Source: Mixophyes australis
Taxonomy: Eukaryota; Chordata; Amphibia; Anura; Limnodynastidae
Length of the DNA: 64,000 nucleotides
NCBI GenBank assembly: GCA_036250195.1
Contig: JAVHZZ010000004.1
Coordinates: 140,587,229-140,651,228 of the forward strand
Direction: 5' to 3'
Positions 44,447 to 55,258 of this stretch are shown one piece after another (the first letter of the stretch is position 1; the number at the start of each line of letters is the position of its first letter). Made by a program: the position numbers and the translations under genes. The notes under the pieces were generated by a model. The model had not been told where the DNA came from, made no database searches, and worked only from the letters and a program-made list of their open reading frames with translations.

Positions 44447-47400
44447 TTGCCCTCAGAAATCGGGAAATGCCAGGCCCTAACTAGTTCTGGAGAGGTGAAG
44501 TTAGGGTCCCTGGAGTCCTCTCCATCTTCTACGAAATTAAAAGTCTGCGCTTTTGATATTACGATTTCCTTTGCTACCAAATCCTTTGAGTCTCAAGCAC
44601 CGATTGATTCTGGAGCAGCAGGAAATTTCATTTCTAAATCCCTAGTGAATCAATGGTCCCTACCAGTGATTACTTTGAAAACACCGATTACTGTGACTGC
44701 TATAGATGGATCACGTCTCATCAATGGTCTCATCACTCAGAGTACGTCTCCAGTAACGCTTCAGATTGGTGTGCTACACCATGAAGAGATTTTGTTTTTA
44801 ATTCTTCCTGTTACGACAAGTCCGATTGTTTTAGGCCTTCCATGGCTTCAATGTCATTCTCCCCAGATTGACTGGCGCACTCCTCAAGTTACGTCTTGGG
44901 GAGCTGAATGTCATCATCGTTGTCTTTCTCAAGTCATTCCTCTTAAAATACAGCAATCTTCCATCTCATCTTCCTCACCGGGACTTCCTCCTCAGTATGC
45001 TTCATTTGCCGATGTTTTTGATAAAGCTCAGTCTGAACGTCTTCCTCCTCATCGTTCATGGGATTGTCCGATCGATCTTCTACCTGGCAAGACTCCTCCT
45101 AGGGGTCGGGTGTATCCACTTTCGTTACCTGAAACTCAAGCTACATCTGATTACATACAAGAGAATCTCCAGCGAGGGTTTATTCGACCTTCCACCTCTC
45201 CCGCTGGAGCCGGGTTCTTCTTCGTAAAAAAGAAGGATGGATCACTACGCCCCTGCATAGATTTTCGTGGACTCAATGCCATTACTATTAAAAATCGGTA
45301 TCCCATTCCTTTGATTACTGAGTTATTTGATCGCATCAAGGGAGCTCGGATCTTTACCAAGTTGGATCTTCGTGGTGCCTATAATTTAATTAGAATCCGG
45401 TCCGGTGACGAATGGAAGACAGCGTTCAACACCAGAGATGGGCATTATGAATATTTAGTAATGCCTTTCGGGTTATGTAATGCCCCCGCTGTTTTCCAGG
45501 GCTTCATTAATGAGATCTTTCGGGACTTGTTATATGTATGTGTCGTTGTCTACCTGGACGACATATTGATCTTTTCACAGGACCTGCCTTCTCATCACCA
45601 ACATGTGGCAGAGGTCCTTTCCAGACTCCGGAAAAATTCATTATTCTGCAAACTAGAAAAATGTTCATTCGAGTTGCCCCAGATTCCATTTTTAGGTTAT
45701 ATTGTCTCCGGAGTTGGCCTACAAATGGATCCAGAAAAGGTGAATGCTGTATTACATTGGCCCCAGCCAACTACTCTTCATGCCATTCAGCGTTTTTTAG
45801 GTTTTGCCAATTACTATAGACGCTTCATTCAAGACTTCTCGTCCATTGCATCTCCTATTGTGGCCCTGACTCGTAAAGGGGCCAATACTAAGCAATGGTC
45901 ATCCGAGGCTCTCCAAGCCTTTCAATTTCTTAAAGAGTCCTTCTCCTCTGCTCCCATTCTTCGACAGCCTGACGTGACACTTCCCTTCTTCCTAGAAGTA
46001 GATGCCTCTAATGTTGGCTTAGGAGCCATTCTCTCCCAACGATCGGAGCAACAAAAATTCCATCCTTGTGCCTTTTACTCTCGGGGTCTCCTGCCTGCGG
46101 AGAAAAATTACACTATCGGGGACAAGGAGTTGCTGGCTATCAAAGTAGCATTAGAGGAGTGGAGATACTTGTTGGAAGGAGCTCGTCACCCTGTGACGAT
46201 TTTCACGGATCATAAAAACTTGTCATACCTACAGTCTGCCCAATGCTTGAATCCTCGTCAAGCAAGATGGTCTCTTTTCTTTTCTCGTTTCGAATTAATC
46301 ATAACCTTCAAACCAGCTGCCAAGAACAAGAAAGCTGACGCTCTATCCCGAACTTTTGTGACGTCCTCTGACGTTGAAGAGGTTCCCAACCACTCTATAC
46401 TAGACCCCAAATGTATCTCGCTGGCTGCTTCTTCCACAAAAGTGCTACCATTTGGGAAGACCCTCGTGCCCCCTACTCTTAGGAGGAAAATCCTTTCGTG
46501 GTTCCACTCTTCTCGTTTTTCTGGACATGCTGGTGAACGCAAGACCTTTGAGATTCTCTCTCGAAGTTACTGGTGGCCCTCGATGAGGAGAGACGTCAAA
46601 GAGTTTGTAGCTGCTTGTGAATTGTGTTCTCAGTTTAAGTCCTCCCGCAGAACTCCAGCGGGGTTGCTTCAACCACTACCCATTCCGTCCAAGCCCTGGA
46701 CCCATATTAGTATGGACTTTGTTACTGATCTTCCGCCTAGTAAAAATTGTAATACTATTTGGGTAGTGGTAGACAGATTTTCGAAGATGGCTCATTTTGT
46801 CCCTTTGTCTGGTTTGCCTTCCTCGTCTACTCTGGCTGAACATTTCGTCAAGGAAATCTTTCGCATTCATGGATGTCCGTCTGAGATTGTGTCAGATAGA
46901 GGAGTACAATTCGTTTCCAGATTCTGGCGGGCCCTTTGTAAAACCTTGGGCATACGATTAGCACTCTCATCTTCCTACCATCCTCAATCAAACGGACAAA
47001 CTGAAAGGGTCAATCAAGATCTTGAGACCTTTATAAGGATGTTCTCATCAGCCAATCAAGACAACTGGGTAGAATTGCTTCCTTGGGCTGAATTCGCTCA
47101 TAACAACATATACCATGAGTCATCTTCCAAAACTCCATTCTTTGTGGTTTACGGTCACCATCCGTCTTTTCCGGAATTTCCTGCCCTCCCTCCCACCCAA
47201 GTTCCTGCTGTAGAGACTGTTTGTCAGACCTTCAAAAATATTTGGTCTCAGGTCAAAACCTGTTTAAAGAAGACATCTGCCAAATATAAGTCCTTCGCAG
47301 ATAAGAAGAGGCGGGCTATTCCACCACTGAAAATTGGAGATCGTGTCTGGTTATCTACCAAAAATATTCGTTTGAAGGTCCCATCTATGAAATTCGCTCC

Positions 47401-47857
47401 CCGTTTTATTGGTCCATATAGGATCATTCAAGTGATAAATCCAGTTTGTTTCAAACTTCTACTTCCTAAGAACCTTCGTATTTCCAACGCCTTCCATGTG
47501 TCCTTACTCAAACCTCTCATCATCAACCGTTTCTCGGCTCCTCCTTCAGCACCTCAGCCAGTTCAAGTTCATCAGGAGGAAGATTTCGAGATTACTCATG
47601 TATTGGACGCAAAAATTTCGCGAGGAGTTCTTCGTTTCCTCGTTCTTTGGAAGGGCTTTGGTCCTGAGGACCGTTCATGGATCAAAGCTGAAGATCTCAA
47701 CGCTCCAGCTCTTCTTAAGAAGTTTTATTCCAAAAATCTGGACAAGCCCGGTTCCAGGTGTTCTGTGCCCACCTTTAAAAGGGGGGGTACTGTCACTCAC
47801 CAGACTATGAGTGCTTCTTCCCGTGTGTTTAGGAACCGTGGCCGTCCACCATCCTGA
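44447..47857 (+). CDS. Gypsy-A pol polyprotein (protease, RT, RNase H, integrase, chromodomain)
   Basis: An uninterrupted 1136-codon frame overlaps the gag end by 34 bases in the -1 frame, so expression probably uses frameshifting. Domains in order: aspartic protease with DSGA at residues 54-57; RT with KLDLRGAYN at about 305-313 and YLDD at 369-372; RNase H with TDHK at 587-590; integrase zinc finger H687/H694/C724/C727. The integrase catalytic triad is D757, D817, E853, with D-59-D and D-35-E spacing. A chromodomain follows at about 1048-1095 (FEITHVLDAKI...FLVLWKGFGPEDRSW). The last 22 codons (47791-47857) run into the 3' LTR. All catalytic residues are present, so this enzyme set may still work. 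Confidence 0.93.
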   Translation: MPSEIGKCQALTSSGEVKLGSLESSPSSTKLKVCAFDITISFATKSFESQAPIDSGAAGNFISKSLVNQWSLPVITLKTPITVTAIDGSRLINGLITQSTSPVTLQIGVLHHEEILFLILPVTTSPIVLGLPWLQCHSPQIDWRTPQVTSWGAECHHRCLSQVIPLKIQQSSISSSSPGLPPQYASFADVFDKAQSERLPPHRSWDCPIDLLPGKTPPRGRVYPLSLPETQATSDYIQENLQRGFIRPSTSPAGAGFFFVKKKDGSLRPCIDFRGLNAITIKNRYPIPLITELFDRIKGARIFTKLDLRGAYNLIRIRSGDEWKTAFNTRDGHYEYLVMPFGLCNAPAVFQGFINEIFRDLLYVCVVVYLDDILIFSQDLPSHHQHVAEVLSRLRKNSLFCKLEKCSFELPQIPFLGYIVSGVGLQMDPEKVNAVLHWPQPTTLHAIQRFLGFANYYRRFIQDFSSIASPIVALTRKGANTKQWSSEALQAFQFLKESFSSAPILRQPDVTLPFFLEVDASNVGLGAILSQRSEQQKFHPCAFYSRGLLPAEKNYTIGDKELLAIKVALEEWRYLLEGARHPVTIFTDHKNLSYLQSAQCLNPRQARWSLFFSRFELIITFKPAAKNKKADALSRTFVTSSDVEEVPNHSILDPKCISLAASSTKVLPFGKTLVPPTLRRKILSWFHSSRFSGHAGERKTFEILSRSYWWPSMRRDVKEFVAACELCSQFKSSRRTPAGLLQPLPIPSKPWTHISMDFVTDLPPSKNCNTIWVVVDRFSKMAHFVPLSGLPSSSTLAEHFVKEIFRIHGCPSEIVSDRGVQFVSRFWRALCKTLGIRLALSSSYHPQSNGQTERVNQDLETFIRMFSSANQDNWVELLPWAEFAHNNIYHESSSKTPFFVVYGHHPSFPEFPALPPTQVPAVETVCQTFKNIWSQVKTCLKKTSAKYKSFADKKRRAIPPLKIGDRVWLSTKNIRLKVPSMKFAPRFIGPYRIIQVINPVCFKLLLPKNLRISNAFHVSLLKPLIINRFSAPPSAPQPVQVHQEEDFEITHVLDAKISRGVLRFLVLWKGFGPEDRSWIKAEDLNAPALLKKFYSKNLDKPGSRCSVPTFKRGGTVTHQTMSASSRVFRNRGRPPS
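47777..47790 (+). other. Gypsy-A polypurine tract
   Basis: AAAAGGGGGGGTAC immediately upstream of the 3' LTR TG. Confidence 0.85.
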
Positions 47858-49570
47858 GGGTCTGTGCATGCGCAGCCCTTTCAAAACCTTCAGTACCTGT
47901 TCCTTTTAGTTAATTGGCTGATCAGGCAACACTCCCTATTTATAGCACCTGAGTTCCATACCTCGTGGCCTGATCTTGGAGTCTCATTCCCTATGAGCCT
48001 CTGAAGGTGTTCCTGTGTTTCCTCGTGTATTCAGCTCTGCTGATTCCTGTGGTTTCCAGACCACGTCAACTCTCCTGTGGTTTCCAGACCACTTCAACTC
48101 TCCTGTGTTTTATCGTGACTGTATTAGCTGATTCCTATCCGCTGCCTCCGTGCACTACAGTCTTCAGCTCACTTCAACTCTCCTGTGTTTCATCGTGACT
48201 GTATTAGCTGATTCCTATCCGCTGCCTCCGTGCACTACAGTCTTCATCTCACTTCAACTCTCCTGTGTTTCATCGTGACTGTATTAGCTGATTCCTATCC
48301 GCTGCCTCCGTGCACTACAGTCTTCAGCTCACCTCAACTCTCCTGTGTTTCATCGAGACTGCACCAGCTGATTCCTATCTGCTGCTCTCCGTGCTCAACA
48401 GTTCCAGCTCAGCTCTACTCTCCCGTGTTTCATCGTGACTGCACCTGCTGATTTCTATCCGCTACCTCCGTGTACCTGCAGAGTCCTGCTGGCTGCTACC
48501 CCTCAGTTCTACTCGTGTCTGCAGCAGCTGATCCGCTCTCCGTGCTTCTCAGTGTTCCTGCCGGTGTCAACTCGCCAGTCTGCATCGGATCTGCGCCTCG
48601 CTGCTTTCATCTCGTCTAGACCATCTCTACTCTTCAGGGTTCTCCAGGAGTCCAGTTCTACATACTACTGCTTCCTGAGTATTTGTTGCTATCCCTGCTG
48701 GTCTACCTACCTGTGCGCTGCACCTACTTGATTACCGCTTCCACCCTCCTGGGACTTCGCATCCTGCCGGCCTCCAGCCGTTCAGGTATCTCTGCACTCC
48801 TGTCTGACAGCCTGCTCCTGAACCACGGTATGCATACTTCTCATTGACTGTGCTGGTGTATTGCATATCTTGCTGGACTGAGTTGTTCTCCTCTGGAGTT
48901 TACTATCCGCTGAGACTATTGCCATCATTGACTGTGTTATCTTTTGCCCGGATAGTTCCTGTGACTTTGTATTATTGTGCAGTGCTGTTCAGTCATTACT
49001 ATGTAGTGCATATCATCGTGGGATCAAGTTCAGTGTGCCCGTGTATCCCCTGTATTGCATTCTCTCCCCGTGCTCCTCCTCACATATATATTCAGTGGTA
49101 CAACTTGCTAGAGGCAGACCACTGATCCCTGTTTCCTGAGTCACCTGTTCCAGTATCCTTACACATAGCAGTGGTACAACTTGCTAACGCAGACCACTGA
49201 CTTCCCGGATATCTCCACCTGGATTCCATTCCTTCACCTAGACAGCGGTACAACTTGCTAAACGCAGACCGCTGACTCTCATCACCTCCTCGTTGCTGCT
49301 GGACATTCCTCCTCACTATAGCAGTGGTACAACTTGCTACCACAGACCACTGACTACCCTCACGTTTCCTTTGTCCATTCAGTTCCTCGTGTACTACTAC
49401 TTATATATTTCCAGTGCTGCTAGTCATAGACTTTTCACGAGCATCTCTATCATCTGCTGTCTCCTGTTCCGTGATCACCCCGCTACCAGAGTACCATATT
49501 ACCATCTATACTGCTCTGGTAAGCCTATCACCTGGTGATCCCTGGGTAAAGACTCCTAGTGCCCGTGACA
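47791..49570 (+). repeat. Gypsy-A 3' LTR
   Basis: 1780 bp, near-identical to the 5' LTR. The NRF1-type site has one change (TGTGCATGCGCA at 47863-47874). The hairpin units sit at 49093, 49169, 49243 and 49322. Confidence 0.95.
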
Positions 49571-49575
49571 ATTAT

Positions 49576-50217
49576 TAGTTTATATATTATGATTATATGT
49601 ACACTTTAGTGTTATCTAAGGTTCAGGTTATGGGAAATGTGTCATGTCTGATATCATACTAATCCCCTATTCATCAGCAGCTGTCCGGTTCCATCGCCGA
49701 AGAGATCGCATATTGCATACTCTAGTTATTGATGTTAGGGAATAAATAGCCAGATTGATATCAGAATGTGATATGCTAATGAACTCATTGTAACTGGAGC
49801 ACATCCCCTGGAGAGATGACCCCCACCTTTGGATTCCTTAGATTGAATCAGCCTATGACCTGTTTACCCTGGAACCACCCTTGTCTGGACCTATAGAAGC
49901 AAGCTACGTCATCTCTATTGTTCACTGTGTAACACTGACTTTATATATAATCATAGCTGCACCCCCACCAGGCTCAGTCTTCACTGATCACAGTATTCAA
50001 GGATGAATCACTTCACTGCTGCCCGTGGTTAGCGCAGCGTAGCGCAAGCGGTATGTATTTATCTTTTGGTATTGGCTGTACTGTACTGTATCATAATATA
50101 ATAATGTATTGAACTGTTGACTATTTACATCTGCTAAAATAAATCACTTTGTGCCTTAGAAACACAATACAATCGCTTGGGCAATGCTTACTTGAAAACG
50201 ATAGAATTACTTTAATA
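49576..50217 (+). repeat. ERV 3' LTR, part 2
   Basis: The remaining 642 bp of the ERV 3' LTR after the Gypsy-A insertion, aligning with 33617-34259 and followed by the CAGG duplication. Confidence 0.92.
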
Positions 50218-50221
50218 CAGG

Positions 50222-50356
50222 TCTAGTAAGCCACGCTTCTATTCACCCTCTGAAGCCTTCAGGACGTGGTAAGATCTGTTCATATGGACATTTTCAGCTG
50301 TTTAACCTTACCGGAAAAAGGGTACTACAAACGAACATATGTTACTAAGGAGGACT
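50222..50356. other. Spacer between ERV and Gypsy-B
   Basis: Unclassified sequence that was contiguous with 33146-33396 before ERV insertion and with 55975 onward before Gypsy-B insertion. Confidence 0.6.
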
Positions 50357-50361
50357 ATACG

Positions 50362-51051
50362 TGTTAGGAACCCCGCCAGTCGGCACAACACAACCCGGAG
50401 TCTACTCCACCAGTCAGGTTTTCACTGGAGCCCCTAATGGTGGGGACAGACTAAGCTGCAGACTGGTAGAGGGTCGTGAAGTGTGTACCAGCTGGGGAGA
50501 ACCCAGGCAAGCGGAGTGAGATCCAAGCAGAGATCAGGGGCCGGCAGCAGACAACGGCACCAATGAACAAGCTGAGGTCAGGGGTCACGAGCAGACAGGG
50601 AGGTCGGTATTCAATCCAGAGGTCAGGGTCACGAGGTTCACAAGCAAAGTCCAAATTCAAGCCAAGGGTCATACACGGGTAAACAACAGCAATTCCAATA
50701 GACAGGAACAAGGCAGAGAGCAGGTTCAGCAGACTGGATACAGAAACTATAACCGGCAGTGAGGCTGCAGACCTCACTGCCTTAAATACCAGTACCAGCC
50801 AATCAGAGGCTGGCACTCAAATCACATGGACAGGGCTCTAATAATAAATTACTTATTTAATTAGCCCACAGGCTTGCTTATTCTTGAGCACGCACCCGGC
50901 TGTCCCTAGCCGCCGGGACGCGGCGCTACTGTTGTTGGTATCCGGCCGTTGCCTTGGCAACGGTCGGGTGGTTCCCGGAAGTGACGTCCCGGTCGTCATA
51001 GCGGCGGCCGGGACGCCTACAGGAAGGAGGTGAGAGTCGCGACTACTAACA
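50362..51051 (-). repeat. Gypsy-B 3' LTR
   Basis: 690 bp. Contains GTTGCCTTGGCAAC (50948-50961, X-box type, also a palindrome) and CCCGGAAGTG (50974-50983, ETS) overlapping TGACGTC (50982-50988, CRE half-palindrome). The short form of the U3-start hairpin, GTCGCGAC, is at 51036-51043. Confidence 0.93.
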
Positions 51052-54000
51052 GTACCCCCCCTTGAGGAGGGGTCAAGGCACCCCGACATCCAGGTTTTCC
51101 AGGGAATTTTTTGAAAAATTCCTTTAAATGTTTGGCAGCATGAAGCCGTCTTCGTGGAATCCAGGACCGCTCCTCCAAACCACGATTCTTCCATTGAACT
51201 AGGAAGTGCACCTGCCGCTGTACTCTCTTAGAATCGAGAATCTTCTGAATGGTATAACTCTGCGGTTTGTTTCTATTCTGCACAGGCGAACTTAACGACT
51301 GAGATAGATTAGAGTATAACACAGGCTTAAGGAGGGAGCAATGGAACGTGTTGGGGATCCTCAACGAACCAGGAATTTTCAATCTGAAAGCTACAGCATT
51401 GATCTGCTTGATAATGGGGAAAGGACCGATGAATTTAGGCCCCAGTTTCCTGCAAGGCTGTCGGAGCCTAATATTGCGTGTGGACAGCCACACTTTCTGG
51501 CCCACTTTGAGGGAGCAGGTGGTACAGTGACGGCCTGAATTTTTTTTTGCAAAGAATGAGGCTCGTCTCAATGATGACTGTACCTTCCTCCAGATGACCT
51601 TGAGATCCCTGGCTGTGGAACGAATTTCCGGGATACCAGCAGACTTGAGAGAGCACAGGGAATTGGATCTGGGATGATAACCAAAATTGCAGTAAAATGG
51701 AGAAATTTGAGTGGATGCATGACACGAATTATTATAGGCAAACTCCGCCCAGGGTAACAAGGAGGACCAGTTGTCGTGGAATTCCGAAGTGTAACAATGC
51801 AGGAACTGCTCTAAGGACTGGTTAACCCTTTCAGTTTGCCCATTAGACTGAGGATGGTATGCAGATGAAAGACTGATCTTAATGCCAAGAAGGGAACAGA
51901 AGGATTTCCAGAATTGTGCTATAAATTGGGACCCCCGGTCAGAAACAATGTCAACAGGAAGACCATGGAGGCGGAATATATGCTGGATGAACAGGACAGC
52001 CAGATTTCTAGCACTAGGGAGCCTGGTTAGTGGTATGAAGTGAGACATCTTGCTAAATCGATCTACTACAACCCATATGGTGTTGTGTCCTGCAGAAAGT
52101 GGTAGATTGACTAAAAAGTCCATGGACAAATGAGTCCAGGGTTTGGCAGGAACGGGCAATGGAATCAACTGACCTACCGGACGATTCCTGGGAACTTTAT
52201 TCCTGGCACAACCCTCGCAAGAGAGAACATAGCTCCTGACATCAGTAGGTAATGATGGCCACCATACAGTACGGGATAAGACTTCCAACGTTTTCCGGAT
52301 TCCGGGATGCCCAGCAGTCTTACTATTGTGAGCTTCTGCAAGAACCGCCTTCCTTAAATGAACCGGCACAAATAAACATCCCTCCGGAGTATTATCAGGG
52401 GCTATCCTCTGAAACCTTTGGAGTGTAATGCTCAGGTCTTGGGTCAGCCCAGCGTTGATTATGGAAGGAGAAATGATAGGTTCCGGATTCGTAATTGGAA
52501 CATGATTCGCCAGGAAGCTTCTGGACAGAGCATCTGCCCGGACATTCTTAGAACCTGGTCGGTAGGTGATCACAAAATCGAATCGAGTGAAGAACAGTGA
52601 CCAACGGGCCAGTCTGGGGTTCAGACGTTTGGCCGACTGAATAAATTGTAGGTTTTTATGATACGTAATAACTGAAATCTGATGAGTAGCACCCTCCAGC
52701 CAATGACGCCACTCTTCAAAGGCCCACTTGATTGCCAATAGTTCTCGGTTACCCACATCATAATTGGCTTCTGCCGAAGAGAACTTACGAGAAAAGTAGG
52801 CACATGGGTGCAGACGGTGAGTATGAGAGTCCTTCTGAGACAAAATAGCACCAACACCGACATCAGAGGCGTCGACCTCAAGAACAAATGGTTTTTTAGG
52901 ATCTGGGTGTCTAAGGACCTGAGCGGATACAAAGGTCTTTTTCAAGCTTTCAAATGCAGCTATCGCTTGCGGCGACCAATTAGTGGAATCCATTCCTTTG
53001 CGGGTCAGGGTAACAATAGGAGCCACAATATCAGCAAAGCCACGAATGAATCTTCTATAATAATTGGCGAAGCCCAGGAATCTCTGCACCGCTTTGAGAT
53101 TATTTGGTCCCACCCAATCCAGGATAGCTTGGACCTTGGTTGGATCCATGGAGAACCCTTCCGAAGAAATAACATAACCTAGGAAGGATACCTTCTGCAC
53201 CTCAAATTCGCACTTTTCTAATTTGGCGTAAAGGTGGTGTTCTCGCAATTTTTGTAGGACCTGTTTTACGTGACCCCGATGGATAGTTAATGACTTGGAA
53301 TAGATGAGAATATCATCTAAATAGACAAACACGAAACAATCAAGGAACTCCCGTAGCACTTAATTAATCAGGTCTTGAAACACAGCATCCGCATTACTGA
53401 GGCCAAACGGCATGACCAGATATTCATAGTGGCCAGAAAGCGTATTGAATGTCGACTTCCACTCATCTCCTTCTCTGATCCGGATGAGGTTATATGCACC
53501 CCGAAGATCAATTTTGGTGAAGATGGTTGCACCTCTTAACTGGTCGAACAACATGGAGATGAGAGGGAGTGGATAGGTGTTTTTGACTGTGATGAGGTTC
53601 AATCCTCTGTAGTCAATACAGGGTCTTAATCCCCCGTCTTTTTTAGACACAAAAAAACATCCAGCTCCTACTGGAGATTTGGATGGCCTGATGAAGCCCT
53701 TTTCCAAATTTTCCTCAATATAATCCTGCATGGACTTGGTCTCGGGACTCGAGAGAGAATATAAGCGTCCCTTGGGTAACTTGGAACCAGGTATGAGCTC
53801 GATGGTGCAGTCAAAGTCACGGTGAGGTGGTAAAGTATCCGCAGCTTTCTTGGAAAACACATCCCAGAACTCGTGGTATGGTGAGGGAAGCTGCTCCGGA
53901 ATAGACTGGATCATTCGCAGAGGCAGAGTCAAGCAAGACTGTGAACAATACGAGCTCCACTGAACAATTTCTCCTTTCTCCCAATCCACAACAGGGTTGT

Positions 54001-54361
54001 GACAAGAAAGCCAAGGATGGCCCAGTATCAAAGGAACTGACGGACATTCGATAAGGAAGAATGTTATAGACTCTGAATGGAGAGCTCCAATTTTCAACTG
54101 TAATAGCGGGGTCTCCCAGGTAATCTTGCCGCCAGGCAAAGGACTCCCATCTAAGCCACAAACAATTGCGGACTTGAGCTTTACCATCGGAATTCCAGCA
54201 GAGTGGGCAAACCCGATGTCAAGAAAGTTGCCTGCAGCTCCACTGTCAATGAAGGCCGACAGGTCCACAGATCCAGAACTGGAAGTGAGCCGTGCAGGAA
54301 TTAATACAGCATTTTTTGGGGAAATAATTTGCAGACCTAGGTGAACTTTCCCCTCATTCCC
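51017..54361 (-). pseudogene. Gypsy-B pol, disabled by point changes
   Basis: On the minus strand a single frame runs from gag's end to the 3' LTR, broken only by TAA at 53360-53362. The first part (53360-54268 and upstream) holds the protease DSGAAGNF and RT up to VFQDLIN. The second (51017-53359, 780 codons) starts just before YLDD (residues 14-17). It continues with RNase H, integrase zinc finger (H344, H351, C381, C384), catalytic D414, D474, E510 and a chromodomain (about 690-745, FLVQWKNRGLEERSW). Besides the nonsense codon where the family has Glu or a similar residue, the RNase H motif reads TYHK instead of TDHK (residue 233), which removes a catalytic aspartate. Confidence 0.9.
51052..51075 (-). 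other. Gypsy-B polypurine tract
   Basis: On the minus strand CTCCTCAAGGGGGGTAC leads directly into the LTR TG. Confidence 0.8.
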
Positions 54362-55215
54362 TAGGCATGCGCTTTTCCCGGCTTATTTGGGCAGGAACGG
54401 GAGAAGTGGCCTTTAGTGCCACAGTAGAGACATAGACCTTGTGATCATCTCCTGTCTCTTTCCTCGGAAGAGAGACGATACGCTCCTAACTGCATGGGCT
54501 CCATATCATCCGTGGAAACAGGAATCAGAACAGATGGAAGAGAAGATGCCTCCTTTTCAGATTTTTGCTCTTTAATTCTCCTGTCAATTTTGATGGAGAG
54601 GTGCATCAGATCCTCCAGTGAGGTAGGAGACGGATATTGCACCAAGGAGTCTTTGATTTGTTCCGACAGACCAAGACGAAACTGACTGCGTAAGGCAGGG
54701 TCATTCCATCCACTGTCAGGTGACCATCTACGAAATTCCGCGCAGTATTCCTCTGCCGACCGCCGGCCTTGTTTCAAGGCCCGTAGATGAGCTTCAGCGG
54801 AGGCCATTCGATCCGGGTCGTCGTACAGTAGACCCAACGCCTCAAAGAAAGCGTCTACTGACTGCATGGCAGGACTGGTCTGCGGAAAGGAAAATGCCCA
54901 AGACTGGGGGTTACCCTGTAGGAGGGAAATGATAATCCCGACTCTTTGTTGCTCCGAACCGGAGGAGCAAGGTCTCAACCGGAAATAGAGTTTGCAGCTC
55001 TCCCTAAAATTCCGGAACAGGGATCTATTTCCGGAGAACCGATCCGGCAAATTCATCTTAGGTTCACAGATGGAACTCGGAGTGGGTTGTGAGGATTTCG
55101 CCGCTTCTTCTTGAGCGGACAATCGCTCAGACAATCCCTGGATCATTTGGTACAGGGACTCCACATGACCCGCTAGGGCTTGCGCCGGAGATGGTGAAGT
55201 TCCGCTTCCTTCCAT
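54361..55215 (-). pseudogene. Gypsy-B gag with one nonsense codon
   Basis: The minus-strand frame starts at ATG 55215 (MEGSGTSPSPAQALAGHVES), has a predicted helical N-terminus, capsid-type segments (LPDRFSGNRSLFRNFRESC, QGNPQSWAFSF) and PTSLEDLMHLSIKIDRRIKE, the same motif as in Gypsy-A. A TGA at 54445-54447 interrupts, consistent with a CGA to TGA change after EERDRR. The frame then continues through the zinc knuckle CLYCGTKGHFSRSC (CX2CX4HX4C) to TAG at 54361-54363. Pol follows in the -1 frame. Confidence 0.9.
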
Positions 55216-55258
55216 CTTAACTTCGTCTCCGGAACGTCTGTTTTTGGGCCGGTAATAA

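Larger units (their letters stand above)
42899..44480 (+). pseudogene. Gypsy-A gag, split by solo LTR
   Basis: This is the Ty3/gypsy structural protein. The frame starts at ATG 42899, 13 bases after the LTR. It runs 149 codons with the capsid-type segment PSKYDGDPRTCRGFLNQC, meets one in-frame TGA (43346-43348), and continues in the same frame through QGLSDKIKDALTTQELP. The solo LTR 43558-44201 then interrupts. After it the frame resumes with the duplicated CCTAC as PTSLEDLISLCHRVD and ends after a zinc knuckle CIYCADSTHMLSSC (CX2CX4HX4C) at about 44409-44450. Removing the insertion leaves the TGA as the only defect. Confidence 0.88.
41106..49570 (+). mobile_element. Gypsy-A: chromovirus-type Ty3/gypsy element, nearly complete
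   Basis: Two LTRs of exactly 1780 bp (41106-42885 and 47791-49570) with ends TGTCAC...GTGACA are flanked by the 5 bp duplication ATTAT (41101-41105 and 49571-49575). Inside are gag, and pol in the -1 frame. By eye the LTRs differ at about 14 positions, nearly all transitions, so insertion is recent. It lies in the ERV 3' LTR and carries its own nested solo LTR in gag. Without that it is about 7.8 kb. Confidence 0.95.
33397..50217 (+). mobile_element. Endogenous retrovirus (ERV) with nested insertions
   Basis: Two LTRs (33397-34259 and 40886-50217, the second split by Gypsy-A) begin TGTCGAAG and end TTTAATA, and are flanked by the 4 bp duplication CAGG (33393-33396 and 50218-50221). A PBS-like TGGGGGCTCG (34263-34272) follows the 5' LTR and a purine-rich tract AAAGGGTGGAAC (about 40874-40885) precedes the 3' LTR. 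Without Gypsy-A the element is about 8.35 kb. A gag with a zinc knuckle is present, no pol was recognised, and env-like traces are weak. By eye the LTRs differ at a few percent of sites. The 4 bp duplication and Pro-tRNA-like PBS suggest a gamma/epsilon-like retrovirus. Confidence 0.85.
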
